Positions 16,624 to 26,156 of a DNA stretch of 62,687 bases are shown piece after piece. The position numbers and the translations under genes are program-made. This DNA is from Prosthecochloris sp. Its GTDB lineage: Bacteria; Bacteroidota; Chlorobiia; Chlorobiales; Chlorobiaceae. The DNA is taken from contig JADMLA020000003.1 of the NCBI GenBank assembly GCA_015482705.2, positions 1-62,687 of the forward strand. Reading direction: 5' to 3'. Numbering within the stretch: position 1 is the first letter of the stretch; the number at the start of each line of letters is the position of its first letter. Below the pieces are notes generated by a model. That model did not search any database and was not told the DNA's origin. It worked only from the letters and a program-made list of their open reading frames with translations.

Positions 16624-19470
16624 CTACTTACGCGTGTTGTTCATTTCTTCTGCCAGAAACCGTCCGGTATATGAGTTTGGACATTCTATAAGTTGGGATG
16701 GAGGGCCTTCAGCTATGAGTGTTCCCCCGTTATCTCCGCCTTCGGGACCGAGATCTACGATCCAGTCGGCATTTTTGATGATATCGAGGTTGTGCTCGAT
16801 AACGATAACGGTATTACCTTTGTCGACAAGCCTCTGCAGGACATCGAGAAGGTGCTGAATATCCTGGAAGTGCAGGCCGGTGGTAGGTTCATCGAGGATG
16901 TAAAGCGTTTTTCCGGTTTGCACTTTTGCAAGTTCTGCGGAAAGCTTGATCCTCTGAGCTTCGCCGCCGGAAAGCAGGGGAGATGGCTGACCGAGCTTTA
17001 TATAACCGAGTCCGACGCTCTGCATCGTTTTGAGAATACGTTGGATACGGGGAAAGTCGGTAAAAAAAACTCCGGCCTCTTCAACCGTCATGTCCAATAC
17101 ATCGGATATGGATTTTCCCTTGTATTTCACCTGTAACGTTTCCCTGTTGTAACGTTTACCCTTACAGGTGTCGCATTGCACGTAAACATCGGGAAGAAAA
17201 TTCATCTCGATTTTTTTTGTCCCGGCGCCTTGACAGGTTTCGCAACGTCCTCCTTTGACGTTGAAGCTGAAGCGCCCCGGCTTATAGCCTCTTATCTGGG
17301 CTTCCGGCAGACGTGCGAAAAACTCCCTGATAAAGGTGAATGCTCCGGTATAGGTCGCCGGATTGGAACGAGGGGTTCTACCGATTGGAGACTGGTCTAC
17401 ATTGACCACCTTATCGATATGTTTGAGTCCCTGGATGCTGTCATAGGGGTGGGTCAGCAGTTTTGAGCGGTAAAAATGTCTTGCAAGAATAGGATAGAGC
17501 GTTTCATTTATCAGGGTGGACTTTCCGGAACCGCTCACACCGGTTACGCAAATAAAGGTGCCGAGAGGAAAGCGAACATCGATATTTTTAAGATTGTTAC
17601 CCCTGCAACCCTCGAGGTTCAGGACATTCGACGCTCTGATTTTTTTTTCTTTTTTTTCTGTTCGGACATCCTGTTCACCTTTGAGGTATGCCGCCGTTAT
17701 GGAGTTTTCATCGAGAGTCGAGACGTGTCCCTGGGCGACGATTTCGCCTCCATGCTCACCTGCGCCAGGTCCGAGGTCGATTATTTCGTCGGCCATGAGC
17801 ATGGTGTCCTTGTCGTGCTCCACTACGAGAACGGTGTTGCCTATATCTCTGAGGTTTTGTAACGAGTCGATAAGTTTATGATTGTCCCGCTGGTGTAACC
17901 CGATGCTTGGTTCGTCGAGAACATAGAGTACACCGCTAAGCTGGGATCCCAGTTGAGAGGCAAGGCGTATCCGTTGGGCTTCACCGCCTGAAAGCGTTTG
18001 AGAACTGCGGCTCAGGGTCAGGTAGCCCAATCCGACATTGAGGAGAAATTCAAGCCGTTTGGTTATCTCATGGAGGATCGGGGTTGCGATCATTCGCTCT
18101 TTTTCTGTAAGACGATCCGGTAGATCGTGGAAAAAATCGAGCGTTGCCGGTAGTGGGAGTGATTCGACTTCATGAATATTGCTCTCATTGACCGTGACAT
18201 GAAGGCTCTCCTTGCGAAGGCGGGCACCTCCACATTCCGGGCAATGCTGTTTTGTCATGAAGCTTTCAGCCCATTCCCTGATTTTTGAAGAGCTGGAATT
18301 TTTCTGAAGCTCTTCAACATAAGCGAGGGCTCCATTGAACCCTTGCGGGTAGACATAATCTTTTCCGGCGTAGCTGTATGTTACGTCGAACGAGGTTTTG
18401 CCTGAGCCGTTGAGAAGGATGTTCAAGGCCTCGTCCGGTATTTTTTGTGCTGGGGTGTCGAGAGTGAAATCGTAACGTTTCGCTATGGCTTTGACCACTT
18501 GCCAGAGGTTGCGCTTGCCCGGTTTGCCGAAAGGTTCGATAGCTCCCTGGTTCAATGAAAGGGTTTTATCAGGCACCATAAGCTCAGCTGAAAGTTTCCG
18601 GATTTCTCCGAGACCGTTGCAGGTTGGGCAGGCGCCATAAGGTGAATTGAAGCTGAAATTATTCGGGGCGAGCGTGTCAAGCGGAACCGTACCGTCTGCA
18701 AAAGCATATTTTGTGCTGTAAAACTGTTCAGAGATTTCACTTTCGAAAGGAACGCAGATCACTGCCGACTTGTGTTCCGACATACCGATAGCCATAGTGA
18801 CCGACTGTTTCAATCGTTCTTGTATGTCCGGTTGTATAACAAGCCTGTCGACGACGAGCTCGAGAGTGTGGCTTTTGTATCGCTCGAGCTGCATGCCTTT
18901 TTCCATCTCTCTGAATTCACCGTCAATGCGTGCTCGTAAAAAACCTTTTTGAAGAAGTTTTTCGAAAAGTTCGCGGTAATGGCCTTTTCTGCCGGTGACC
19001 AGCGGTGAGAGTATCTGGACTTTTGTGCCTTCAGGCAGAGAAAGAATGGCACTTACAATCGAATCTTCCGATTGTTTTTGCAGTTCCCTGCCGGTTTCTG
19101 GATCGTGCAATCTTCCGGCCTTTGCAAAAAGCAGGCGGATAAAATCATGTATTTCGGTAATGGTTCCTACTGTTGAACGGGGCGACCGGCTGGTGCTTTT
19201 TTGGTCGATCGATATGACAGGAGACAATCCTTCGATAAGGTCGACATCGGGGCGTTCGATATTACCTATGTACTGACGGGCATAGGCAGAAAGTGTTTCC
19301 ATGAACCGGCGTTGTCCTTCGGCATAGATGGTATCGAATGCCAGGCTTGATTTTCCTGAACCGGAAATACCGGTTATGACCACGAACTTGTTTCGCGGGA
19401 TGTCCAACGAAATGTTCTTGAGGTTGTGAACCCGGGCTCCCCGTATGCTGATCTTGTTGAATGCTGTCAT
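16624..19470 (-). CDS. uvrA: Excinuclease ABC subunit A
   Basis: The 948-residue protein is the damage-sensing ATPase of nucleotide excision repair. It has two ABC modules with Walker A motifs GISGSGKSSLAFDTIY near residue 32 and GVSGSGKSTLINETLY in the second half, each with an LSGGEAQRI(R/K)L signature. Zinc-finger cysteines are seen as CPECGGARLR and the pair CETCQGAG..CDTCKGKRYN. I place the start at ATG 19470 (MTAFNKISIRGARVHNLKN) because this is where family similarity begins; a further in-frame start at 19599 would add 43 unrelated residues. It runs divergently from the Fur-family gene. Confidence 0.97.
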   Translation of the reverse strand: MTAFNKISIRGARVHNLKNISLDIPRNKFVVITGISGSGKSSLAFDTIYAEGQRRFMETLSAYARQYIGNIERPDVDLIEGLSPVISIDQKSTSRSPRSTVGTITEIHDFIRLLFAKAGRLHDPETGRELQKQSEDSIVSAILSLPEGTKVQILSPLVTGRKGHYRELFEKLLQKGFLRARIDGEFREMEKGMQLERYKSHTLELVVDRLVIQPDIQERLKQSVTMAIGMSEHKSAVICVPFESEISEQFYSTKYAFADGTVPLDTLAPNNFSFNSPYGACPTCNGLGEIRKLSAELMVPDKTLSLNQGAIEPFGKPGKRNLWQVVKAIAKRYDFTLDTPAQKIPDEALNILLNGSGKTSFDVTYSYAGKDYVYPQGFNGALAYVEELQKNSSSSKIREWAESFMTKQHCPECGGARLRKESLHVTVNESNIHEVESLPLPATLDFFHDLPDRLTEKERMIATPILHEITKRLEFLLNVGLGYLTLSRSSQTLSGGEAQRIRLASQLGSQLSGVLYVLDEPSIGLHQRDNHKLIDSLQNLRDIGNTVLVVEHDKDTMLMADEIIDLGPGAGEHGGEIVAQGHVSTLDENSITAAYLKGEQDVRTEKKEKKIRASNVLNLEGCRGNNLKNIDVRFPLGTFICVTGVSGSGKSTLINETLYPILARHFYRSKLLTHPYDSIQGLKHIDKVVNVDQSPIGRTPRSNPATYTGAFTFIREFFARLPEAQIRGYKPGRFSFNVKGGRCETCQGAGTKKIEMNFLPDVYVQCDTCKGKRYNRETLQVKYKGKSISDVLDMTVEEAGVFFTDFPRIQRILKTMQSVGLGYIKLGQPSPLLSGGEAQRIKLSAELAKVQTGKTLYILDEPTTGLHFQDIQHLLDVLQRLVDKGNTVIVIEHNLDIIKNADWIVDLGPEGGDNGGTLIAEGPPSQLIECPNSYTGRFLAEEMNNTRK

Positions 19471-19703
19471 GATGGATGCTGTGCACGATGCAAGAGGAGA
19501 GCTATATATCAAATCTTGTTCAACTAAGCAAGGAGTCAAAAGCGATGAACGAAGGTCTAACCCTGAATTTGTTTTGATGCAAACACCGTAAGGGTTCACT
19601 CTGTTGTTGTTTTTCTATTAGATAGGATTAATTCTTTGTTATTTTTTTGTTACTTTAAAAAAGACTGCGGTTGTCCGTTTGTTTTATGGTTGGAGGTGAA
19701 ATG

Positions 19704-20186
19704 ATGGAAAAATGTATGGAAGTGGAATATACACAAGGATTGGTCGAACAGTTTATCCAACGTTGTAGAGGCCATGGGCTGAAAGTGACTCCACAACGGC
19801 TCGCGATATATAAAAAATTGCTCGCTTCGTCGGAGCACCCTTCGGCTGACGCGGTCTATAGGAAAATTGTTCAGGAATATCCAACGATGTCATTCGATAC
19901 TGTCAACAGGACTCTGTTGACGTTTGCCGATATAGGAGTTATTGATACCGTTGAATCTCATTCAGGGGTGAAGCGCTACGATACGGATATTTTGCCCCAT
20001 CACCATCTTCATTGTATACGGTGTGGTGCTATCATCGATTTCTGCGACAGTGATCTCGATGCGATAGCCATTCCTGAAAGAATTACCAGAAATTTTACCG
20101 TGCTTGGAAAGCGGGTGATTGTAAGGGGGATATGTCCTCATTGTGCAGATGGTTCTGCTGAACATGATGATCATCAGAGTTCCTGA
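19704..20186 (+). CDS. Fur/PerR-family metalloregulator
   Basis: The 160-residue protein has the Fur fold: an N-terminal winged helix (GHGLKVTPQRLAIYKKLLAS, MSFDTVNRTLLTFADIGVI) and a dimerisation domain with HHHLHCIRCGAIIDF and a CPHC zinc pair, giving two CxxC structural-zinc motifs. It is more like PerR/Zur than iron Fur, but the sequence does not settle the effector. The start is ATG 19704, 7 bases after GGAGG; ATG 19701 is possible and TTG 19671 unlikely. A peroxiredoxin gene with an AT-rich palindrome upstream lies convergently downstream, which favours a peroxide-sensing role (inference). The C-terminus ends in a His/Asp-rich tail (EHDDHQSS). Confidence 0.9.
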   Translation: MEKCMEVEYTQGLVEQFIQRCRGHGLKVTPQRLAIYKKLLASSEHPSADAVYRKIVQEYPTMSFDTVNRTLLTFADIGVIDTVESHSGVKRYDTDILPHHHLHCIRCGAIIDFCDSDLDAIAIPERITRNFTVLGKRVIVRGICPHCADGSAEHDDHQSS

Positions 20187-20559
20187 TACAGCAAAAGAGG
20201 TTTCACGATAGCCAATGAATGGTCCAGAAGACCTGTGAAATAGTTGACAGGGAGAAGGGAGTCACGCCTTACTGGATCCGGCGTCCAGTGGACGTAACAG
20301 AAAAGCCGATGTATCTCCTTGCCAAGCTCGAGTGGTAAAAAAAAGAGGCTGTCTCAAAAGCACTGTTTCACGACTATGAGTCACCATTGCATACGTTTCC
20401 GGCAGAAAGTCATGCCGCGCTCGATGCGGCATCCATACTGACTTTCATTGAAAGATGGATCCCCGGGTCAAGCCCGAGGATGACTACAGAAAGACTCATT
20501 GTAGGGCTAATGAGACAGCCTCTTTGTTTGTTATGGATGCCGGGTCGGCTCATATTTGC
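20187..20559. other. Convergent intergenic region holding element copy C
   Basis: No gene is supported here. Before the element there are short hairpin-forming stretches, such as ACTGGA..TCCAGT near 20272-20293, that may end fur-family transcription. The inverted-repeat element at 20345-20522 fills most of the rest. Confidence 0.6.
20345..20522 (-). mobile_element. MITE-like inverted-repeat element, copy C
   Basis: This 178-base copy is the best preserved. Its ends GAGGCTGTCTCA (20345-20356) and TGAGACAGCCTC (20511-20522) are a perfect 12-base terminal inverted repeat, extended outwards by A-tract and T-tract. It lies in the opposite orientation to copies A and B. Inside are one R2 (20409-20436) and one R1 (20455-20484). 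The reverse complement matches copy A nearly base for base outside the extra R1/R2 pair of A. It has no coding capacity. Confidence 0.75.
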
Positions 20560-21234
20560 TTACTTCTCGAGTTTTTTATGACAGAACCACCAGTCATAGC
20601 ATTCATACTGTTCGGGCCGCTTTTTGGCATCTTCGACATTATTGGCCGGCGGAATGATGACACGGTCTTTCAGCAGCGCATTGTCCGGCCAGTCTGCAGG
20701 AATAGCAACCTTGTTGTTATCCGATGTCTGCAAGGCTTTCACTGCGCGAAGGATTTCATCCATATTTCTGCCGATTTCCTGCGGGTAGTAAAGGACAAGC
20801 CTGACTTTTCCTTCAGGGTCGCCGACGAACACTGCGCGGACCGTATTGGTACCTTTACCGGGGTGCAGCATGCCGAGTTGACTCGCGATACGGTCATTGG
20901 CTGCTATAATCGGGAACGCAATATCGACATCGAGGTTCTCTTTGATCCATTCCACCCATTTGATATGAGAGAATACCTGATCGACGCTCATACCGATCAG
21001 TTTGCATCCGATTTTGTCGAATTCTTCGAACCTCTGCTGGAAAGCGACGAATTCCGTTGTACATACCGGGGTATAATCAGCCGGATGACTGAAAAGGACA
21101 AACCATGAACCTTTGAGATCACCGGGGATATTCATTGGCCCATGTGTTGTCTGCACGTTGAGTTCGGGAAAATCATCACCAAGTAACGGCATTGACATCT
21201 CAAAATACATGTCGTCATCGAATTGTTGTGACAT
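20560..21234 (-). CDS. Peroxiredoxin of the archaeal-type Prx6 group
   Basis: The 224-residue enzyme reduces hydrogen peroxide and organic peroxides. The peroxidatic Cys is in SHPADYTPVCTTEF near residue 47. Two C-terminal cysteines appear in YECYDWWFCHKK, a C-x5-C spacing like the extra cysteines of archaeal Prx6-type enzymes, so it may recycle through a disulfide rather than as a 1-Cys enzyme. The length (about 220) and the C-terminal domain fit this branch. The start is ATG 21234 with AGGAG 6 bases upstream; the longer frame to 21270 is not favoured. A palindrome lies about 75 bases upstream. Confidence 0.95.
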   Translation of the reverse strand: MSQQFDDDMYFEMSMPLLGDDFPELNVQTTHGPMNIPGDLKGSWFVLFSHPADYTPVCTTEFVAFQQRFEEFDKIGCKLIGMSVDQVFSHIKWVEWIKENLDVDIAFPIIAANDRIASQLGMLHPGKGTNTVRAVFVGDPEGKVRLVLYYPQEIGRNMDEILRAVKALQTSDNNKVAIPADWPDNALLKDRVIIPPANNVEDAKKRPEQYECYDWWFCHKKLEK

Positions 21235-21308
21235 AGCTTTCTCCTGGATTATGGTTATGTAGGCTGTCAATTGTAACGAACTGCTTCAATATAATGCTTT
21301 TTGATATA

Positions 21309-21338
21309 AATCATAATAATTCTTAATTAATTATGATT
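21309..21338 (-). promoter_or_regulatory. Palindrome upstream of the peroxiredoxin gene
   Basis: AATCATAAT at 21309-21317 is perfectly matched by ATTATGATT at 21330-21338 around a 12-base AT-only-like centre. AT-rich palindromes with ATAAT/ATTAT half-sites are characteristic of Fur and PerR boxes. It lies 75-105 bases before the peroxiredoxin ATG and is a candidate operator for the Fur/PerR-type regulator encoded 1 kb away. Apart from this site I see nothing definable between 21235 and 21595. Confidence 0.55.
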
Positions 21339-21595
21339 CTTTTTTATTGCAGTCCGAAAAAAGAAGGGAGCCGGGGCACCTGGTTGCTTCGATGATTCCG
21401 TAATCACAAGGGGAATGAAAACAACATGAACTGATGATAACGGTTCCGGCCGAAAACCGGCTTCCTGGGTCTTTTACGGTGTTTGGCGGTGTCATTCACC
21501 AAGAACGATGCTGTTTCGTTCGGTGAACAGGGGTACCACTTGCTATGGCACCAGCTTACGGTTGGTGCCATGCTTCAGGAGTTGAATGCTGGATT

Positions 21596-24346
21596 TCAGG
21601 AACATAATGCAGCCCTGGCTGCAGCAAGCCTTGCAACGGGAATTCGGAAAGGGCTGCATGAAATATAGTTGAGCCCGATAGTATTGCAGAATTCAATGGT
21701 TGTAGGGTCACCGCCGTGTTCACCGCAAATACCCAGCTTGAGATCTTTTTTAACACTACGCCCTTCTTTGGCGGAAAGTTTTACCAGAAATCCCACTCCT
21801 TCGGTATCGATGGACTCGAAAGGATTTCGTGCAAATATGTCGAGATCCTGATAGGATGGCAGGTATTGCCCCGAGTCGTCACGGCTCATACCTAACCCCA
21901 TCTGGGTAAGGTCGTTCGTTCCATAACTGAAAAAGTCGGCGGCTTTTGCGATTTCTCCCGAGGTAACGGCTGCTCTGGGTACCTCGATCATCGTTCCGAC
22001 AAGGTATTGAACACCGGTTTCCTGCTCTGCCATGACGCTTCGGGCGGTTTTATGGATGATTTCACCGGTAACTTCGAGTTCTCTGACGTTTCCCACAAGA
22101 GGAACCATGATCTCGGGAATAATGTCGTACCCTTCTTTTTTTATCATACAGGCCGCTTCGATAATCGCACGCACCTGCATTGCGGGGATTTGAGGATGAA
22201 TGATCCCCAGACGGCATCCGCGTAAACCAAGCATCGGGTTGGCTTCATGCAGATCCTTGATGCGGTTCCTGATCTCATCGAGGGGTTTGCCGATTTTTTT
22301 TGCGAGGTCTGCAATTTCTTCATCGTTTGCAGGCAGGAACTCGTGCAGAGGGGGATCGAGAAGTCTTATGGTAACCGGGCGGGATCCCATCGTCTTGAAA
22401 AGGCCGTAAAAATCTTCACGCTGAAAAGGCAGCAGCTTTTCCAGTGCTGTTTTTCTTCCGTTCATATCTTCGGCAAGAATCATTTCCCGCATTGCGTCGA
22501 TTCGGTTTCCACCGAAAAACATATGTTCCGTTCTGCACAACCCGATACCTTCAGCTCCGAGTTTTACAGAAAGTTCCGCCTGATCAGGAAGGTCGGCATT
22601 GGCTCTTACCTGTAGTTTGCGGTACTTGTCGGCCCACTGCATGAACTGATCGAAAATTTGCCAGATGGGCGCTTCTTCCGGATCGAGCGTTTTATCGGCG
22701 AGAACTTCGATGACTTCGGAATTTCTTGTGGTTATAGTTCCTTCAATAACTTCTCCTGTCGTTCCATCCAGAGAGATGGGATCTCCCTGATGCAAGACGG
22801 TATCATGACCGTTAATCCGAAGTATTCCGTTGTTGTAATCGATGTTCAGCGCTCCACATCCCGCAACACAGACCTTACCCATCTGCCTTGCTACAAGTGC
22901 GGCATGAGAGGTCATTCCTCCTCGTTCGGTAAGTATTCCTTCGGCAATGGACATTCCCTTGATGTCTTCAGGGGAGGTTTCGATTCTGACCAGAATTACC
23001 TGCTCTCCTCGATTTTTGGCGGCCTGAGCATCGACAGCATTGAAGTATATGTTACCGGTTGCCGCTCCTGGCCCTGCGTTGAGACCTATCGCAAGGAGCC
23101 TGCCATTATCGATGGCAACCTGTTTTTGCCTGAGATCGAACACAGGACGTAAAAGTTGATTCAGCTGTTCGGGTTCGATGCGTAGAATGGCTTCCTTTTC
23201 ACCAATCAAGCCTTCCCGGCACATATCGTAGGCAATCCTGATTGCAGCGAGCCCGGTTCTTTTACCGACACGGCACTGCAGCATGAAGAGTTTTCCGTTT
23301 TCTATGGTAAACTCGATATCCATCATATCATGGTAATGCTGTTCGAGCCGGGTACGAATACTGTCGAGCTCTCGGTATATTTCAGGGTTTTCCTCTTTCA
23401 ACTGGATTATTTTCAAAGGAGTTCTGGTACCCGCGACCACATCTTCACCCTGAGCGTTCATCAGATATTCCCCGTAAAATATATTCTCACCGCTTGCGGC
23501 ATCTCTGGTGAACGCTACGCCTGTTCCGGAAGAATTTCCCATGTTGCCGAAAACCATTGCCTGAACGTTACAGGCGGTACCCCACCAGGAAGGTATATGA
23601 TTGAGTTTTCTGTAAACTATGGCGCGGTCGTTGTTCCAACTTCCGAATACAGCGCTGATGGCTCCCCGGAGCTGCTCCATGGGGTCTTCGGGGAAACTTT
23701 TGCCGGTTTCTTGTTTTATGGCGGTTTTATAGGCGGAAACCACATGTTTCAGATCGTCGGTGTCCAGTTCGGTATCCAGCTTTTTGCCGAGAGCTTGTTT
23801 TCTCGCTTCGAGAATTTCCTCGAAAGGATCTTTTTGTTTGCTGTTTGCCGGTTTGAGGCCGAGTACCACATCACCGTACATTTGAACAAAACGGCGGTAA
23901 CAGTCCCATGCAAACCTTGGATTGCCTGATTTCCGAGCAAGTCCTTCGACGGTGTTATCGTTCAGACCCAGGTTCAGAATGGTATCCATCATGCCGGGCA
24001 TGGAAGCCCTGGAGCCGGAGCGGACAGATAAAAGGAGCGGGTTATTCGTATCGCCGAATTTTTTCCCAAGCTGTTCCTCTATTGTATGCAGGGCTTTCGG
24101 GATATCGGTTTCGAACAATCCGTCGGGGTAGGTTTTCTGGTTGTCGTAGTAATGGGTACATACCTCCGTGGAAATAGTGAATCCAGGAGGAACAGGGAGG
24201 CCGATATTTGCCATTTCGGCAAGATTCGCTCCTTTACCGCCAAGGAGATTTTTCATCGAAGCATCACCATCTGCGCTTCCACCTGAAAAATTGTAAATAT
24301 ACTGCTTATCGGAACCCTGAAGGGTGTTTGATCGGGGATTTGGCAT
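21596..24346 (-). CDS. ppdK: Pyruvate, phosphate dikinase
   Basis: The 916-residue enzyme interconverts pyruvate, ATP and phosphate with PEP, AMP and pyrophosphate. In reductive-TCA autotrophs it supplies PEP from pyruvate. The N-terminal nucleotide-binding domain begins with the FSGGSADGDAS and LLGGKGANLAEMANIGLPVP blocks. The swivelling phosphohistidine is in ERGGMTSHAALVARQMGK near residue 480. The C-terminal PEP/pyruvate barrel shows EVPRAAVTSGEIA, SYGTNDLTQMGLGMSRDD and GICGEHGGDPTTIEF, with the catalytic Cys replaced in the usual position by the CGEHGG block. It is full length. A hairpin ATGGCACCA..TGGTGCCAT (21545-21571) follows the stop but lacks a T-tract. Confidence 0.97.
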   Translation of the reverse strand: MPNPRSNTLQGSDKQYIYNFSGGSADGDASMKNLLGGKGANLAEMANIGLPVPPGFTISTEVCTHYYDNQKTYPDGLFETDIPKALHTIEEQLGKKFGDTNNPLLLSVRSGSRASMPGMMDTILNLGLNDNTVEGLARKSGNPRFAWDCYRRFVQMYGDVVLGLKPANSKQKDPFEEILEARKQALGKKLDTELDTDDLKHVVSAYKTAIKQETGKSFPEDPMEQLRGAISAVFGSWNNDRAIVYRKLNHIPSWWGTACNVQAMVFGNMGNSSGTGVAFTRDAASGENIFYGEYLMNAQGEDVVAGTRTPLKIIQLKEENPEIYRELDSIRTRLEQHYHDMMDIEFTIENGKLFMLQCRVGKRTGLAAIRIAYDMCREGLIGEKEAILRIEPEQLNQLLRPVFDLRQKQVAIDNGRLLAIGLNAGPGAATGNIYFNAVDAQAAKNRGEQVILVRIETSPEDIKGMSIAEGILTERGGMTSHAALVARQMGKVCVAGCGALNIDYNNGILRINGHDTVLHQGDPISLDGTTGEVIEGTITTRNSEVIEVLADKTLDPEEAPIWQIFDQFMQWADKYRKLQVRANADLPDQAELSVKLGAEGIGLCRTEHMFFGGNRIDAMREMILAEDMNGRKTALEKLLPFQREDFYGLFKTMGSRPVTIRLLDPPLHEFLPANDEEIADLAKKIGKPLDEIRNRIKDLHEANPMLGLRGCRLGIIHPQIPAMQVRAIIEAACMIKKEGYDIIPEIMVPLVGNVRELEVTGEIIHKTARSVMAEQETGVQYLVGTMIEVPRAAVTSGEIAKAADFFSYGTNDLTQMGLGMSRDDSGQYLPSYQDLDIFARNPFESIDTEGVGFLVKLSAKEGRSVKKDLKLGICGEHGGDPTTIEFCNTIGLNYISCSPFRIPVARLAAARAALCS

Positions 24347-24556
24347 GTTTTTGGTATGAAAATTGAGTTGAACCGGGAAACAAAAACTCGATAAATGATC
24401 TATGTCAAAAAGACGAAGATGCTTATTTTGAACCGCGTTCCGTCAGATAAATGTAATAAAAAATTTACTCCAGCCATCTACCTATCGGAAACCCGGATAC
24501 GATAGGAAAATCGGTGAAAAGATCATTTTTGGGGTGCTAAGCAACACTTTTGTAAC

Positions 24557-25423
24557 ATGGAATCCGAATTGGTCCTTTTTCTTCTGCAGGTATTGCGTAT
24601 CTCGGTACCGTATGTGCTGACATCTGTTGGTGCCGTGTTTTCAGAAAGGGGTGGTGTTATCAACCTCGCTCTTGAAGGGCTCATTCTTGCGGGAGCGTTC
24701 GGGGCAGCGGTAGGGCAGCACTTTTCCGGTTCCGCAGTTACAGGAGTTATCGCCGGTCTTCTTGCCGGTCTTCTCGTTGCGTTACTTCACGCTTTCATCA
24801 CCGTGACTCTCAAAGTCAACCAGATAGTGACCGGGATTGCGATCAACATACTTGTCATAGGGGCGACACGTTTCGGATTGAGTACTCTTTTCGGTAGTTC
24901 TCTTAATTCAGAACGTATCGATGGATTTGCGATTTCTTCTGTCCTTGTTGATCCTATATTTCTGGGTGCGGTAGCTGTTGTCGCTATCGGTCATATATTA
25001 CTTTTTAAAACACCTTTCGGGCTCAGGCTTCGCTCTGCCGGAGAAAGTGCCGAAGCGGTGGATGCAGCAGGAGTAAACGTCGATCTGATGCGATATTCCG
25101 GGGTCCTGATTTCCGGTGTACTGGCAGCTCTTGCCGGTGTCTTCCTTGCGTTTCAACAGCACAGCTTCACCGATAACATGTCTGCGGGCAGGGGATATAT
25201 AGCGCTTGCGGCAATGATCATCGGGAAATGGACTCCTATAGGTGCGGCTCTTGCAAGCTTTTTGTTTGCCGGTGCGGAATCCCTCGAAATGTGGTTGCAA
25301 ACTGGTTGGATCCCATCACAGCTTGTTCAGGCTTTACCATACGTTCTTACATTGTTGGTACTTGCCGGTTTTGTCGGAAAATCGCGAGCACCCCGTGAAG
25401 TCGGGGTACCGTATGAGAAATGA
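24557..25423 (+). CDS. ABC transporter permease, nucleoside/branched-chain type
   Basis: The 288-residue protein has eight to nine hydrophobic helices and the permease signature of the BPD_transp_2 family: TSVGAVFSERGGVINLALEGLILAG near the N-terminus, VNQIVTGIAINIL, LRSAGESAEAVDAAGVNV (the coupling loop that meets the ATPase), RGYIALAAMIIGKWTPIGA. Close relatives form the second permease of BmpA/NupABC nucleoside importers. The partner permease, ATPase and lipoprotein are not in this window on the downstream side, so this gene is either the last of a dispersed set or a lone copy. No ribosome-binding site stands out at ATG 24557. Confidence 0.88.
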   Translation: MESELVLFLLQVLRISVPYVLTSVGAVFSERGGVINLALEGLILAGAFGAAVGQHFSGSAVTGVIAGLLAGLLVALLHAFITVTLKVNQIVTGIAINILVIGATRFGLSTLFGSSLNSERIDGFAISSVLVDPIFLGAVAVVAIGHILLFKTPFGLRLRSAGESAEAVDAAGVNVDLMRYSGVLISGVLAALAGVFLAFQQHSFTDNMSAGRGYIALAAMIIGKWTPIGAALASFLFAGAESLEMWLQTGWIPSQLVQALPYVLTLLVLAGFVGKSRAPREVGVPYEK

Positions 25424-25481
25424 GAATCAAGTCAAAAGTCAAAGGGTAAGTGTCAAAAGGAAATTAACTCGTCGCTGCTTC

Positions 25482-26138
25482 TCAGGCTAAGGCTACTACT
25501 GCGTTGACCAGTTTCTCGATGCCTTTTGCTACCTCCTTGATTGTCGGACCGAGCATGTAGGCGGGTGTACTGATTACCTTTCCGTCGTTGCTGGCGTGTA
25601 TGTTGAAAACCTGGCAATTGACATGAGTCGCTCCTACCGCTTCGATATTGGATGCACTTGCTTTGTCGGTGCCGATCGTTACTTCCACGTTCTCTTTTCC
25701 GAGAACCTTGGCGGCGATGACGGGAGCGATGCAGATGAAGCCGAGCGGTTTGCCTGTTTCATAGAACGATCGAACGGCATCGGCAACCTCCGGCAGTACG
25801 GTAAAATCGGCTCCTTTGAACGCATAGTCCGACAGGTTCTTTGCGGCCCCGAACCCACCTGGCAGGATAAGGGCATCGAGGTTCAGCGAATGGATATCCT
25901 TGAGATTTTTGATATCCCCTCTGGCAATACGTGCGGACTCGATGAGCACGTTGCGGGTCTCACCCGTCATTTCCTCGCCGGTTGCATGATCGATGACGTG
26001 ATGCTGGTTGATGTCCGGGGCGATACAGATTGCCTGTGCACCGGCAACGTCGATGGCGAGAAGTGTCAGAACGGCTTCGTGGATTTCCGAACCATCCATT
26101 ACGCCGCAGCCTGATAACAGAACACCTATTTTTTTCAT
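25482..26138 (-). CDS. elbB: ElbB-like DJ-1/PfpI-family glyoxalase
   Basis: The 218-residue protein belongs to the DJ-1/PfpI superfamily and matches ElbB (enhancing lycopene biosynthesis protein 2), a glyoxalase-like enzyme. Landmarks are IGVLLSGCGVMDGSEIHEAV with the early Cys, the block ALILPGGFGAAKNLSDYA, and GFICIAPVIAAKVLG, where the elbow carries Cys flanked by Ile and Ala. It is full length and soluble. A 29-codon membrane peptide gene ends 18 bases upstream on the same strand, so the two are probably co-transcribed. Its physiological role in isoprenoid or carbonyl metabolism is not established. Confidence 0.92.
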   Translation of the reverse strand: MKKIGVLLSGCGVMDGSEIHEAVLTLLAIDVAGAQAICIAPDINQHHVIDHATGEEMTGETRNVLIESARIARGDIKNLKDIHSLNLDALILPGGFGAAKNLSDYAFKGADFTVLPEVADAVRSFYETGKPLGFICIAPVIAAKVLGKENVEVTIGTDKASASNIEAVGATHVNCQVFNIHASNDGKVISTPAYMLGPTIKEVAKGIEKLVNAVVALA

Positions 26139-26156
26139 GATTGTTTGGGGTTCATT

